64,000 nt of DNA from Diphasiastrum complanatum (GCA_029204225.1 CM055107.1:697942-761941), one strand, 5' to 3'; shown: positions 1-11,880, counted from the stretch's first letter. Numbers and translations: made by a program. The notes: generated by a model from the letters alone, not told the origin.

Positions 1-742
1 CATTTCTGTATTTTGTTATAAGGGAGGCAAAATCGTCATCAATCTGATAACTTTTTGTTCCTTGGCAATAAACCTTTGTTGACTTGCAGACAACACCGCT
101 TCATATAGAGAATCTTCAGTTTGAAGGGCAAAGATTAATTCTTAGCCGATTTTTAGAAACAAAACAAAAGCCACCAAAAATCTTAAAAAATAGAAAACCA
201 ATCTTTGCCTGTTCTAATGTGATCTGACTCATATCTATCTACTGCTAGGTCGACGAAGGTTATTTTTAAAACATAAAAGGCTAAAGTGATTGTTCATCTA
301 GTTGCTGGTAACCTTTTGTAGGAAGTTTAACATCTTTTGGCAAAAATATTAGTTCTACCCTAGTCTTATCAATACCAAATATACCTATTGTCAATCAAGC
401 AAAGATTAGTTTTTACCAGATTTGTCAAAAATAGCATGATAAGTGATTTAACCCAAAATAACAATGAAAGAACCCTCGTTGAGTCAACCTTCGCCAGTAC
501 TATTTTTGAGTTCTAATCTATCAGATCTAGCTACTATCAAATTTCTAGAACATTATGATACAGTTTAATATTGATTATGAGAAATCCTTATTCTAGAAGT
601 GTCGATCGCTTGATCAATATCCTTTTTCCAAAATCTAAAATTTGATTATTGTCAAGTGATAGAGTTTATACAAATATGATCAAAGATAGGAGTTGATTAA
701 AAAATCTAGATCCAATTTCATTGTATTATTTGGTTTGCAAAG
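1..742. other. Non-coding, AT-rich stretch
   Basis: I see no open frame, RNA gene or clear LTR end here. Because a gypsy gag remnant begins at 743, this may be the untranslated leader of that element, but no primer-binding site was found to prove it. Confidence 0.4.
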
Positions 743-2064
743 ATGTCTGAGATAGGGGATGAACCTGATGTACCTGAACCTCCATTCGTCGCTCTACAAG
801 TTATTGTTAGAAGGTCACCTCGTCTAGAAATACCAAAGTATAACGAGTTATCTGATCCAGTCAGATTCCTCAAAATCTTTTTTGAATCATGTGAGGTATA
901 TGGCGAAGTTTTTCCACAAGATAAACTTAAGCTATTTTCTATGGCCTTAACTAGAGCTGCACAAGATTGGTTTTATAGCCAAGATGAGATTGAACATATG
1001 GATTGGGAAGTGGTTAAACCTAGCCTAATCACAAGATTTAAACCCAGAAATTTTATGGAAGATCCTTTTCTACTTTTAGATAAAATCAATATATGGGAAA
1101 GAAGGAAATGGTGCGAGATTATATTGAATGGGTCAAACACTTCAAACATAAATGTCATCTTGAATTAATCAATGATGACATGATCATGTGGTTTTCAGCA
1201 AGTCTACCTAAAAGGATTAGACACGAGCTTAAACGTTGAACTGATTATGTGTCCTTACAACATGCTATGGACGATGCAATATGATAGGAGGATGAAGATT
1301 CAGATGATGAACCAAATATTGGAATGCTTCCACAGACAACGGGGCAAACTACCACAACATCCACCACTATTGCATCCATGAATATCAATGCAACAATAGA
1401 GTTGATGATTAACGAGTTCGAAAAACTTGGTCAAAAGCAACAAATGCAGTTGGAAAAGATGCAGTCACAGTTCGATGAGAAGATGAAAGCATTGGAAGAG
1501 CAACAAGATAAGAGTGCCAAAGCAAGTGAAAATTTTGCTTAGACATTTCCTAGTCGAGAAAATGTTAGGTGTGCGATCTCTGCGTGGGGAATCACACCAT
1601 AAATGAGTGTTCAACAATGAAAAGACGTATGACGAATACTATTTGTCATTTGTGCAACTCTACTGGTTTTTGCTCGACTAATCCTTGGATTATCCAACAA
1701 AGATACGCTAAGCTTCAATATCGAGAATCTGCTACTTGGAAGGGACCTGATGTCAAGAACCAAGCCCAAAAATTTGGCCTTGTATTTCCTGAACGACTAG
1801 CTTTTCTAGCTCCACCAACACAACATGCTCCTCCTACAAATCTAATGGAACCAAAATCTTCAATTGGTAATGAGCAATGGAATTACAATACTAATCAAGA
1901 TATTGGTCCTTCAGAGCAATATGCTATCTATGCTGCTATGCAACAATAACAATCTAGACAATGGACTAGAGAACCACTTGGATGCTTTGCATGTGGCAAA
2001 AATCACAAAGTTGCTGAAATTTCAAACAAATGAAAGTTTTTTATTTGACATCGATTCGGCATGA
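743..2064 (+). pseudogene. Ty3/gypsy gag remnant with zinc knuckles
   Basis: This is a decayed gag gene, the structural protein that packages retrotransposon RNA. The first frame (743-1168) has the retrotransposon-gag core with the motif LKLFSMALTRAAQDWF and the following ITRFKP. Near 1105-1115 the frame shifts: the continuation (MVRDYIEWVKHFKHKC) runs in another frame to a stop near 1238. The block at 1324-1542 is glutamine- and lysine-rich and probably coiled-coil. At 1569-1949 there is a zinc-knuckle-like CDLCVGNHTINEC, and at about 1980 a second degenerate one, CFACGKNHKVAE. Several stops and frame changes show it is not functional. Assignment to Ty3/gypsy rests on the gag core; no pol domain follows directly. 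Confidence 0.7.
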
Positions 2065-2965
2065 TCTTGTTTCTTTTGTAGATTTCCATTTAATCACGTG
2101 CGCATTGATCCGATTAACCATCTACTTTTTTAACATAAAATTTTGTTTCTAACCTTCATATATATTTGTTCACTACAGTCCTCCCAACAGATGCTAGCAA
2201 CTGTGCAAACACAGTGAAAAATATAAAAAAGAGAAATAAAACTTCGTGGCATGTGTATTGTAAGCCCATGTATGAGTATTTGCCAATAAACTTCTATTAT
2301 GGCATGTGTTTTGTAAGTCCATGGGTAGGAGCTTAAACAAATAAAATTACTTAAACTTAGACTTAAAAAAACTTAAGCTTAGAAAGATTCTAAGTTATCT
2401 TAAGCTATCTTAAGTCTAGAATTAGAAATCCTAAAGTTATAAAGTTCTAAATCAAAAGTTTAGAAGTCTTAGAATTGCTAGTTTAGATACTAATCCCATA
2501 AGCTAGTGGATGCTTATGGAAGGCCCTTCTTGCTATAAGAAGAGAGGCATTTCCCTTAAGGGGAAGAATCAATAACAAAAAACATTCATACATCAGTACT
2601 CGAACTTAATGCATGAAAATGGAGCATAGATAGAAATGCAAATAGGAGGATCTTCAATTAACAATGCAACAACATTTCAGTACAGTATCTAGTGCTTGGA
2701 AACTCATGGGGGAGGCCTCTATCTATACCCACGAGTTGTTGAATCCAATTCCATCATATTTTGGATTCCACCTCTTACAACTGAGTGAACCCCAATCTAT
2801 AAAGATTTGAGATCCACCTCTTACTTGATAATAGGAGGCCTCTTTATTAAAAAACATAACTTAAGCTGAGATAGTCTAAAATGCTAGCTCCCACATGGCT
2901 ATCCATCTTCTAGGAATTACCATGGGGCTCACAACTGTACATGTAACCTAGCACTAATATTTCTC
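2065..2965. other. Non-coding stretch
   Basis: AT-rich sequence with no convincing coding frame. Short internal repeats occur at about 2240-2330 (a 'ggcatgtgt.ttgtaag.ccatg' phrase appears twice) and a run of 'taagctta/cttaag' variants at 2345-2420. Nothing else is recognised. Confidence 0.4.
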
Positions 2966-4032
2966 GTGCTCTCAGACTCGGCTCTCAATTTTATCTCTTC
3001 TGGAAGCTTTTATGAGTGGAGAGCTTCTGCATTGACACCTCGAGGCATGGCATCAGCTAACATTATCCTCCCCTATAGTGTTGCCGGTCCCACTGCATTC
3101 TTTAGCTTTGACGTATGGTTCTTGAAAAGACATGGATTTGCGCTTGCCTAGGTAAAACCAAGGACTTATTGGCTTCGTTATTGCGTGTCTCGGCAAATCT
3201 TCAAGCTTCAATAGCTTTTTTTAGAATAGCTCTGCATAATTGAGAGTTTCTTGCTTTTCCTTGTAAGCTTTTCTTTTATCAAGAGATTTTTTGTAGCCGA
3301 CCTTCCTTCTGATGGCTTCAAATGTAGTGAACCTCATCTTTGCACCCAACAAAATAGGTTCCAGGTACGACTTCATTCCGAGTATGAACTTATTTCCATA
3401 TCACTTCTCGATCATTTGCACATACTGACTGGAAGTAAAGGTAGCTCGAAAATAAAGTCTCACCATCATTAGATGTGCATCTTCCATTTGTAAAGGTTGG
3501 TTGACGTCCAACCTGATGGGTGGCAGATCTTTATCCTAGTAGCATTCTAGTTAGCACTTTCTTGGACTACGGTATCCGCACTTCCCCTATAGGTATACGC
3601 AAACTTTAGGAGCATGTCTTGATATTTTACAAAGGTTGAGCTTGGGTCAGCTTGGGTCAAACCTTGGAATGATAGGCCAATTGACTTGTCACTCGGTTGG
3701 CTTCGTTTTCTCCCAAGGATCTCTTCTCTTGATCGGCACATATAGTAGGGATTAGTCCTTTTTCAGCTCAATGCTCTTAGGTATTCTTGTAGCTGCTCAT
3801 CATTGTTCAGCAACATTACAATCCTCCAGGAGGGATGTGGTTGTAGGGCGTTCACAAGGTTATTGAGCTTTGGATACTCTTCAATTGTTATATTCTTTGT
3901 CCCTCCTCGCTCTCCTTTCTTGTACGTCTTTTGAAACTCATCAGACTCTTTGCGATCATCATAGCGTCTTTTGATCATTTCTATAGATTTCTCTGGCAGC
4001 TTCCTTGAGGGTCTTGCCAGATAGTCGTCCAA
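2966..4032 (-). pseudogene. Unidentified minus-strand coding-like remnant, probably transposon debris
   Basis: Read on the minus strand, 4032-3763 and 3741-3547 give two adjacent frames of 89 and 64 codons that look protein-like (charged, motifs such as NNDEQLQEYLRAL and KYQDMLLKFAYTYRG). Coding-like sequence continues with frameshifts through about 3480-3000 (for example MRFTTFEAIRRKVGYKK). I do not recognise the family. Its place between two gypsy gag remnants suggests a transposon polyprotein (gag-like) in the opposite orientation, but no zinc knuckle, protease or polymerase motif was seen. Confidence 0.3.
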
Positions 4033-4036
4033 TGTA

Positions 4037-5275
4037 GTGGCACTCTTGGTATCAAGAACTTTTGAAGTAAAACCCTCAGGCTTTGATCCAGCGACAATTG
4101 TTTATTATGCGTATGATCCTAATGCTCAAGTCGTTGACCCCAATGCCCAACCTTATGATCCTAATCAGGCTGTGTTTGCCACACATCAACTTCCAACAAT
4201 ACGAGAATGTTTTATCTACGCAGGTACAAACATGCTAGTATTTGCTGCCCAGATAAACTTCACTTTCCACCAGCTTGTGAAAATTGTGGCATTGAACATC
4301 ATGTGAAAGATTGTCCTTCCCGATCTAAACCAACTGCTCCTGTCTATTCCATGCAAGTAGAAACATTGCCAGTTGAAATTCATCCAGCATGACTCGTGCA
4401 CAAACCCAACGCCAAACCCCTACAATTGCACCCAGCAAAACCCAACAACATAATGTATCTCCAAGTGAAGATTCGACACCCATTGTCTATCCTCACCCAT
4501 CTGAAGAAATTAGGCTGCATCACCAGTATCGGCAGAACGTAGACCAACACTCTTTCACCTCCCATAAAGTAGTTCACATGCCTTTTGAGAACAAAATTCT
4601 TAAAGGCACTGAGTCTATGGGGCTTTATTACAAGCTAATGTGACCCTCTCTTTCCACGTTCTCTAAAAACATGCAGATAAGTGGAAACAACAAATCCAAT
4701 CCACCGACACCACCACCCCTGATGAGCTGTCCAAAATGCCATTACACCTCACAAATCCGCTCAGTGAAAGATGCAAAATCAAGATTCCAGCTACCCATTG
4801 CCAATCTCGCAAAATTCTAGCTGTACTGGATGGTGGCTCAGGTGTCAATATCATCTCCACCTCCCTCATGTTAGAATGGAATCTGCGAGACAAACTCACC
4901 AAACTCACTTGTCAACTCAAGATGGTTGATCAAAGTGTGGTCCGACCTACCGATTTCCTCCCACAAGATCTAATTAAACTAGGAGGCCTAAAATTTTCTA
5001 TAGACCTAGTCGTACTCGATATCCCTAGTAATGCCTAATCCTATGAGTTACTTCTTGGTCGCCCATGGCTTACTAATGCAAGAGTCGTCTACGGCTGGAG
5101 CAAAGGATGAGTCACCTTTGGAAATAGCGACAACTCTATTACCATTGATTCATCTGGAAAACTCAAAGCCACATGTTTTCATGACGAGGGATCCTCTACT
5201 ACTAATTCAATGTTTGAGCCATACTAGTTCACTCAAGAAAAATGGCATTAAGTTGAATCTACTAATATCATAAAC
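4037..5275 (+). pseudogene. Ty3/gypsy gag C-terminus and aspartic protease remnant
   Basis: The 3' half of a gag followed by a retroviral-type aspartic protease, the enzyme that cuts the polyprotein. At 4207-4392 there are two zinc-knuckle regions, the first damaged (CFYLRRYKHASICC), the second CENCGIEHHVKDC. The protease frame (4736-5038) has the active-site region AVLDGGSGVNIIS, in which the usual D-S/T-G is D-G-G. An in-frame TAA at about 5036 interrupts it; the same frame then gives SYELLLGRPWLTNARVVYGW, the conserved second half of the domain, so the break is a point mutation, not a frameshift. The coding signal ends near 5275. Upstream, 4037-4200 is a low-complexity region rich in Asp-Pro-Asn. 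No polymerase follows because a minus-strand gypsy LTR begins at 5428. Confidence 0.75.
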
Positions 5276-5427
5276 TGGAGTCACAGTTTGGCTACCATTG
5301 ATTATGTGAATGCCGATTATTGTGCTCAACATTAGAATGATTGTGCCTATACGTCGCTAGCCGATAACAAACAAATTCTTGATCTAGACACCCCTATCAT
5401 TAATATCAAATTTATTGATATTCTTCT
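5276..5427. other. Short unassigned gap before gypsy LTR
   Basis: About 150 bases between the gypsy protease remnant and the inserted LTR. It may be the decayed continuation of the protease/polymerase region of the plus-strand element; no intact frame is visible. Confidence 0.3.
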
Positions 5428-5891
5428 TGTAAAGACCACTAGGGGCAACCCCTAAGATGAGGATAGGAAAACACAAGAGAGACTATGGAGCAAAACCACC
5501 GAAACAATCCTAGATCTCTCTTGGAGAATCCTCCTGGATCTAGCCCCCAAGCCATGCCATGTGATAGTAAGAGGAGAAGAGCTCTACGGGAAACTCACTA
5601 CCTCAATATATAGAGAGTAGGATCATGTGCATGAGTCCATGCAATCCCCATGCAGGTCAACTATAAATAGATCACAGCTCTTCACACATTCCTCTTACCT
5701 ATATCGGTCACACGTACATGCACTACTCCATATATCTCAGTTAGAGTGTCTGGGTCCTCTTAAGGTCATTAGTCACAAACAGGCCTCGATGTGGAATAAA
5801 ATCTAGGCGTGACCAATAATCTCGAACATTGGAGGGCCGGTCTACCATATTAGGACTATTCCATCATCCATAACTGAGTATGGTCGTAACA
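5428..5891 (-). mobile_element. 3' LTR of minus-strand Ty3/gypsy chromovirus (copy 1)
   Basis: On the minus strand the LTR begins TGTTACGACC at 5891 directly after the purine-rich tract AAGGGAGGAAGAA (minus strand, 5892-5904), as in chromoviruses. The likely other end is plus-strand TGTAAAGACC at 5428, giving 464 bp with TG...CA ends. A diverged copy with the same start (TGTTACGTCCACG) lies at 30.55-31.01 kb, and a plus-strand relative (TGTCATGTCCACG) of 459 bp at 54517-54975. A possible TATA-like stretch (tatataga) is at about 5617-5625. Confidence 0.7.
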
Positions 5892-6190
5892 TTCTTCCTC
5901 CCTTAAACAAGTTTTGTCCTTAGGACGGGAAAAAGAAAACATGAAACTATTCCTTAAGCTTTCAAATCTTTCCAATGAATCATTATTCTTAGTCTGATCT
6001 TTCCATCTGAGTAAGTACTCAAAGATGCAACAATTCTTCAATTGCTTGTCTCTAGTCATGAGTACTAACTCAAATTTTAAAAGATACACTAAGCTATAAT
6101 TCCTCTAAATGGGTTGATCTTATCCAAAAGAAAAGTTCATCACCTTCATGTAATCTCAATTACATGAAACACTGGGTGATTTACCTTATT
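5856..6190 (-). pseudogene. Chromovirus polyprotein C-terminus with chromodomain remnant (copy 1)
   Basis: The minus strand encodes the end of a Ty3/gypsy polyprotein. About 6185-6160 reads HPVFHV, the conserved junction after the integrase, and 6089-5856 carries a decayed chromodomain (EYLLRWKDQTKNNDSLER, matching the family pattern YLVKWKG....D.TWE). Chromodomains steer integration toward particular chromatin. Frame changes between the two blocks show decay. The same arrangement recurs at 31070-31430, which supports the assignment. Confidence 0.65.
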
Positions 6191-8340
6191 TCAAAAATCA
6201 AATCCAAAAGTTGAAAAAATTCCATTTCAATTTCTTGCAAAAAATAATGCTTCTTGGCATAATTCAGTCATCTAAAATCTCTAGGAGATCCATCAAGTCT
6301 CAGACATTTATACCTCAATCCAGAGTACTACAGTTATTCTAATGAGTTAATAGCCCCATTTCTAGCACCATTACTAGAAATCAGCAACTATCTGTATCTT
6401 AATAGAGTTCTCTGTCTCCTATAAATATGGAGATATAGACTAAACTTTGTACAAAAGCACTTATAGACTATAAATAGTTAGTAGAATACAATCCACTAAG
6501 GTAAGCAAATTCCTCACAAGTAAACATTTACTTAATGAAAATGCCTGTGAGATCCACACAATCTCACGCATGTGTGGAGAAATTTAGAGTTCAACCAACA
6601 GATCTTAATCCTCGACTCACCCATTTGATCAAGAATTACTCAATATCTTAAGAATCCTCACATTTTCTTATAATCTTCAAATGACCTTCAAGTATCAATT
6701 TATGATCCTCCAATCATAAACATTTAGAATCTTATGATTCGTCAATCATAATTTACAAGATTCCAAAACCATACTTAATCATTGAAAGATATTGGAGTAT
6801 ATATACAACATACAACTCAAAAAATATAAGAATCATTCTGGAATTTTTTTCTCAAGGAAAAATACTGGATTCCAAGAATATTCTTCTAACCAGATTCTTA
6901 ACCAGATTATGAGCTCCAAATTCTACAATCAACCAAGTAATTAAAGACCATTTTATACACATGCCTTTAACAAAATAAACTTTATACAATCACCTAGAAC
7001 AATATCTAGAGATTACAAAGTTCTGCTAAATTCCAACTAAATTCAGTTTACCATTCTTGGAATCATTAGGATCCGGTATCCAATTGAGCTCTCAGGGATA
7101 TTATCGCTAATAAATCAAGTCTATTTTTTAGCTGAGAAATACTCACCCAAGAATCCCATATATCCTATGCACAAAATTCCCTGATGACTCATAAATTATG
7201 TGTCTTACAAGCAATACACACAAAACAAACAGTTTTTGGTGAATTCTCTTCACACTGTCCATTTTTTAACAATTAACTTTCACAAGAGTAAATCAACTAC
7301 TCAAGTTAATTGCCCATGATTAGAAATCTTAAATGTCTAGGTGAAGCTCTTAATTGTACATGTACAACACCACATTTAGATCCTTATCCAAATCGTTTTT
7401 TAAGTTAACCAAAAGATCTATCAAAACATATCTGTTAACTCTGCAAGTATTTGTCAAACACAATACTTGATCATATGTCTATGTTCAACAACTAAGTTAA
7501 GTGCACCAGATAACCCTAGTAACCAGGAATACATAGTAGATTCAAACAAGATTAATCTTGCACACATGAGAATAATCTCACTATGACCCAGTACATAAAC
7601 ATATATGTCTTTATCTGGTAGAGTCCTCCAAAGTCCGCATATGTTACTCACATATATCACCGAGAATCTTGTTACTCAGCTATAGAAGAATTTTATCTCT
7701 CATGAGTAAATAACATATCTGAAAATTTGCAACATTGTTGACACGTTTCTCTGGCCCACACTTCTTCCAAAGGAATCACAAGAAAATTCATTCAGTAGAC
7801 TCTGAAATACCACAAAATGAGGTTTGTTATAATCCTTCAAGATGAAGTATCAATCGTCTTGTATCAAATCCAAAACTTAGTAAAATATTAATTTTTTGCA
7901 TTGGCTTTTATGATCTGATTGCAAAGGTCAATCAATATCTCCATGAATTTATAAATTACATATCATAGTAAGACATGTTAAAACTTGCATTTTAGGATTT
8001 CAAAAAAATCTACAAGCAAGAGAGGTTGCACACTTCATAAACCAAATTGATCAAACTCCGATGTTTGCATGTATCTAAACTAGCTTTTGATCGTGGATTC
8101 TAAACACAAGATGAAATCAACCATTATACACATGACGTTCAAGAGAGTATGTGTGAAAATAAAAGACATTGTTAGCTTCCAATCATGTATCCAAGCACAA
8201 ATAAAAGTACAAAGGATTACAATCCTTGCTCTCGGCCTCCTACAACAAGACAATGTGAAGCTCCAAAATCAATCTCTGAAATTCTCAAAGCGAGTGTATA
8301 TACAATAAGCTCTCCATCAAGCACATAGTGTGAGCTTCTA
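6191..8340. other. AT-rich non-coding block inside or next to the chromovirus
   Basis: No coding frame is convincing. Parts near 6200-6560 resemble 31440-31880 (shared phrases such as 'atccactaaggtaagcaaat'), so this belongs to a dispersed repeat that lies next to the chromodomain in both copies. The block separates the integrase (8347 on) from the HPVFHV/chromodomain segment, and so looks like an insertion or an element rearrangement. Confidence 0.4.
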
Positions 8341-8346
8341 CTACAA

Positions 8347-9265
8347 TTAGCATGTGGTGACTCTTACAATATGATTGGACCCACCGCAATACCTAGGCGC
8401 CAACTTTGCACACTTAATAGTTTTCAAGCCCCTAGAGTGACTAGGGACTCTCAAAAACACCCAGTTGTTGATCATGAATGCCTTGTGCTTCGGAGATAGA
8501 GTAGCATAGTGCCTTGCCCTGTCTTGGGCACTTCTTATGCTATCTTTAGCCAGCTGTAACATTTCTTGCATATTCGCAAGGAAATTAGCTACGGCTTGCA
8601 CCTGTAGGTTTTTCATGCCAACACTAATTGGTGATCGAGGTTGAAAACCATAAATAAGCATGAAAGGGCTGAATCCGATCGCTAAATGTTTTGCACTATT
8701 ATATGCAAATTCCACCAGTGGAAGGTACTGTTCCCATTAGACTGTCGATGGCCCACATATGCTCAAAGCATATCCTCCATTGTCTGATTGGTCCTTTTCG
8801 TTTGATAGTCTGATTTTGGATGGTCTGTAGAACTCATACTTGAAGTTGTTTCCAACTTTTCAAATACTGCTTTCCAAAAATTTCCAGTGAATTTTGGGTC
8901 ACGGTCACTGACAATATCGCAAGGCAACCCGTACAGTCGAAAAATCTTCTCAACAAATAGTTGAGCTAGTTCTGAAGCTTTAACATTAGTTTTCGTTGGG
9001 ATAAATTGAGCAAACTTTGTAAGTCTGTCAACAATGACCCAAACCAAATTGTGGACCTTCCCTATATGTGGAAGCCCGACCACAAAATCCATAGATATAC
9101 TTTCCCACTTTCTGGTAGGAATATCTAAAGGACGTAATAGGCCACTAGCTTTTAGCCTCTCTACTTTATTTAGCTGGCACTTAGTACATTTAAATACATA
9201 GGCCTCTACCTGAATTTTCATCTTAGGCCACCAAAATTTCCTTCGAATTAAGTCAAGTGTTCTTT
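8347..9265 (-). pseudogene. Ty3/gypsy chromovirus integrase remnant
   Basis: Integrase inserts retrotransposon cDNA into DNA. On the minus strand, about 9265-8763 gives RRKFWWPKMKIQVEAYV, then the zinc-binding pair CTKC, the first catalytic Asp in SMDFVVGLPH and the second in SDRDPKF. The third catalytic residue is lost: the usual QTERTNRTLEDML reads QTKRTNQTMEDML. After a stop, 8715-8347 continues MEFAYNSAKH...GFSPFMLIYGFQP, the typical C-terminal part. The upstream end breaks off near 9265-9275 where copia leader sequence begins. Confidence 0.85.
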
Positions 9266-9274
9266 ATATTTCAA

Positions 9275-9976
9275 AATTTTCATGAAAATCAAGATCTAGA
9301 GAGTGTTGATTGCATTTCTCATGTTATCTCAAGAAATTTGGATCAAGAGGATTCATTATCATAATGATTGAATCATTTCAGGTACTATACAAAATTTAGT
9401 GCTCAGGCACATGTTAAGTACATCCGAATTCATTTGGAAAGTTTTCTTCCAAGTTAGATCCAAATTTGGTGCTAGATAGCTTGTTTAAAAGCTAGTTTTG
9501 TCTAGTTTTTGTAGCAATTTGTTTCGATCCATTTGGTAGAGCCAATCAAAAGTTATAAGCTTTTGAAGAGGGTTAGGTAGGGCACCTAGACCTGTGTGGA
9601 CACATTGGTTTGATCACATCTTGCTAGTTTGACCAAAAACTTCAAGAAGAGACTTGTCAATGTGAGTCTATTTGAGATCTAATCATCATTTTGTGGTCAT
9701 AGCCACTTTCTTTCATACAATTGGCTTGTATTTGAGTGATTTGTGAATTCTTGGAGTGTTTCACACATTCCAAAGATAGTTTGACCCAAACTTTGCCTAT
9801 ACTCCATCAATTGATGAGAGGTTGATCTAATTAAAGAGATTGGTAGAGCTAGTGAGATCCATCTCACATTTTGTTGCAAGATTTTGCATAGAGTTGGTAG
9901 TACACATTTCAACGATCCTATAGTGAGAGAGAAGCAACATTTTATTGTCTAAATCACAAGGAGTATTCACTATTAC
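9275..9976 (+). mobile_element. 5' leader of a copia-type element (no clear LTR)
   Basis: This 700-bp non-coding stretch precedes the copia gag at 9977 and interrupts the minus-strand gypsy integrase. I find neither a TGGTATCAGAGC primer site nor an LTR end, so the element is probably 5'-truncated. No host gene is visible. Confidence 0.4.
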
Positions 9977-10243
9977 ATGGCATCTATGCGTTCCTTTCTA
10001 TTGGAATCTAGTGAGAGACTATCTACCTCCAACTATTCTATTTGGAAGGCTAGAATGGAGTCCATTTTGGAGGTCCAAGATGTGATGAAGATTGTGCTAG
10101 GATTTGAGGAGGAACCTCAAGAGCTCCAAGAGATCCAAAAGTACAAAAAGAGAGCTAGGATGGCTCTACATATCATAAAGATAAATGTTTCAAATGAATT
10201 GTTGTGTGATATTGGCTCATGTACCACATCCAAGGAGGCTTGA
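9977..10243 (+). pseudogene. Copia gag N-terminus
   Basis: Starts MASMRSFLLESSERLSTSNY and continues IWKARMESI, the start expected of this copia gag family; the intact copy at 15.4-19.3 kb begins MASINAYLLDTNERLNKTNY. A stop follows after 88 codons, and the coding sequence appears to jump by internal deletion to the zinc-knuckle region in the next frame (10219 on). Confidence 0.8.
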
Positions 10244-11280
10244 GACAATTGGAATCCATCTGCGGTGGAAAGGTGAAAGCATGCTTCACAAAGGACAAGC
10301 CAAGAGGAAGAGACAAAGAGCAACATCAACATTTCATGAAGAACAAGTCAAAGGAGGAGAGTGATGAAGAGTCATCACAAATATCAACAAGTTGCAAATC
10401 CAACAAGAAGAGCTTTCTTTGTGATAAGAAGGGGCATTTTGCTTCTAATTGTTTCAAGAAGAGAAATGATGATAAGGTAGCAAGAGGGACTAGTTGTGGT
10501 AAGCTTTTCAAAATTGATGCTAATCCTTGTGGAAGTGTGGCCAAGAGGAGCTTGGATCATCTCAAGGAGGAGGCAAGTGATTTACCTCAATCTATGTTCC
10601 AAGATGGTGAAGCTCATGAAGATAGTTCTTTAGCAAAAGCACATGGAGAGTTATTGCCAAGGAGGTATACTTCTCATCAATTCTCTTATCTTGTTCATTT
10701 GGATGATTTCATTTCATCATGTAGAAGCAAAGATAGTGCTATTTCATGTGACTTCTTGCTTGAAGACTTCAATTGGAGGTACCTCCTATCAAAAGTGCTT
10801 GATATGAAGATTGCAAAAGTTGATACTTTGGGGATCTTTAGATCCATTTTCTTTGCCAATATTCCTTTCCACATAAGGAGTAAGGAATATCCAATTTCAA
10901 TCAAGAGGATGATGGTAGGATTCTCAAATCTACCAAAATTCCAAGTATATGACGGAAATTTGCCAAGGCTTGAGGAGGAGTCTTCTCAACACATGGTTTC
11001 AAGGGGATCTTCAAGGGGCAAGGCCGAGTCTTTGTGGCTCAAAGCTCATGGTAAAGAGAGGCAAGTTTTAGGTGGTATTCACTCCAACATATTCTCTCAT
11101 GCTTCTCTTTCATTACTTGATGTACCATCTTGCTTTTATGAGGTTTCTGCATCTCATACTTGGAGTGAGGTAATGATTGTCTTGTATCATGCCTCTAGTA
11201 TGGACATATTACTTGTCATTCATGGCTTAGATATGTTCCAAAATTACTTAGAAAGCAAGTGGTTGAGTCATCAAGTGTAA
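10219..11280 (+). CDS. 353-codon ORF of an internally deleted copia element; zinc knuckle then unknown
   Basis: A long uninterrupted frame in a copia-like element. Its first about 100 residues are copia gag: a Ser/Lys-rich linker, then the zinc knuckle CDKKGHFASNC, where the first Cys of the usual C-x2-C pair is replaced (FLCDKKGH). A short piece like the pre-integrase domain (GKLFKIDANP) follows. The remaining about 240 residues match no retrotransposon domain I know: no protease, integrase, polymerase or RNase H motif. The segment could be read-through of rearranged non-coding DNA or a captured sequence. It overlaps the end of the gag fragment by 25 bases. Function unknown; a translated product is not demonstrated. 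Confidence 0.45.
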   Translation: MYHIQGGLRQLESICGGKVKACFTKDKPRGRDKEQHQHFMKNKSKEESDEESSQISTSCKSNKKSFLCDKKGHFASNCFKKRNDDKVARGTSCGKLFKIDANPCGSVAKRSLDHLKEEASDLPQSMFQDGEAHEDSSLAKAHGELLPRRYTSHQFSYLVHLDDFISSCRSKDSAISCDFLLEDFNWRYLLSKVLDMKIAKVDTLGIFRSIFFANIPFHIRSKEYPISIKRMMVGFSNLPKFQVYDGNLPRLEEESSQHMVSRGSSRGKAESLWLKAHGKERQVLGGIHSNIFSHASLSLLDVPSCFYEVSASHTWSEVMIVLYHASSMDILLVIHGLDMFQNYLESKWLSHQV

Positions 11281-11880
11281 GCTCTTGGATCTAGTAAGAG
11301 CAAGAATGAGTTTGATACTCAAAGTTTGAAAAATCATGTTTTTACATGGTTTGAGGCAATTTGTAAACTTCTCTTGAGATTAAGTGAATCATCCTTGGAG
11401 GACACTTACATCTTTGAGCAAGTATTTAGCCTCAAGAAGATCAAGATTTCATTTGATTTCAATATTATATCCATCATGGATAAAGTTCATAGTATGTGGA
11501 CTAGTCAAGCTAGAATGCTTAATCTTGATGATCAACATTTTTGCTCATCTTATGATCATGATCTTATGATCTTTGTGATCTTTATGAGGCATGGAAGCCT
11601 CTGATTCTCATCATGGTGTAGCCATCTTCATGCAAATGGTACTTTCAAATCAAAGATCACCATCAAGCATGGAGGCAGCACTTGGATATAGTGGCAAATT
11701 GGTGGAATACTCTTCAAAGATGTTGGCAAATGATTTCTGCCAAAGAAATCTTATCATGGATATGGTGAGGGTGCTGCTATGATGGATCCTTTTGCTGGTT
11801 TTTTACTTCACATGCATATCAAAGGATCCACTCAAAAAGTCTCACAAACTCCTTGATCTTACCAAGCTAGTTTTTGAGGA
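11281..11880 (+). other. 3' internal region of the deleted copia element, ending in a polypurine tract
   Basis: Contains short frames (11326-11604 and 11591-11782) of no recognised family. The end, TTTTTGAGGAGTG at about 11868-11880, resembles the polypurine tract of the intact copia copy (GTGAGGAGGAGTG), where plus-strand DNA synthesis would be primed just before the LTR. Confidence 0.45.

Noticed and set aside
4736-5275. Protease region as an endogenous plant pararetrovirus
   Set aside because: No movement protein, coat protein or viral RT is nearby, and the gag zinc-knuckle context fits Ty3/gypsy.
7454-7660. 68-codon minus-strand frame
   Set aside because: Isolated short frame in AT-rich repeat DNA with no motif.
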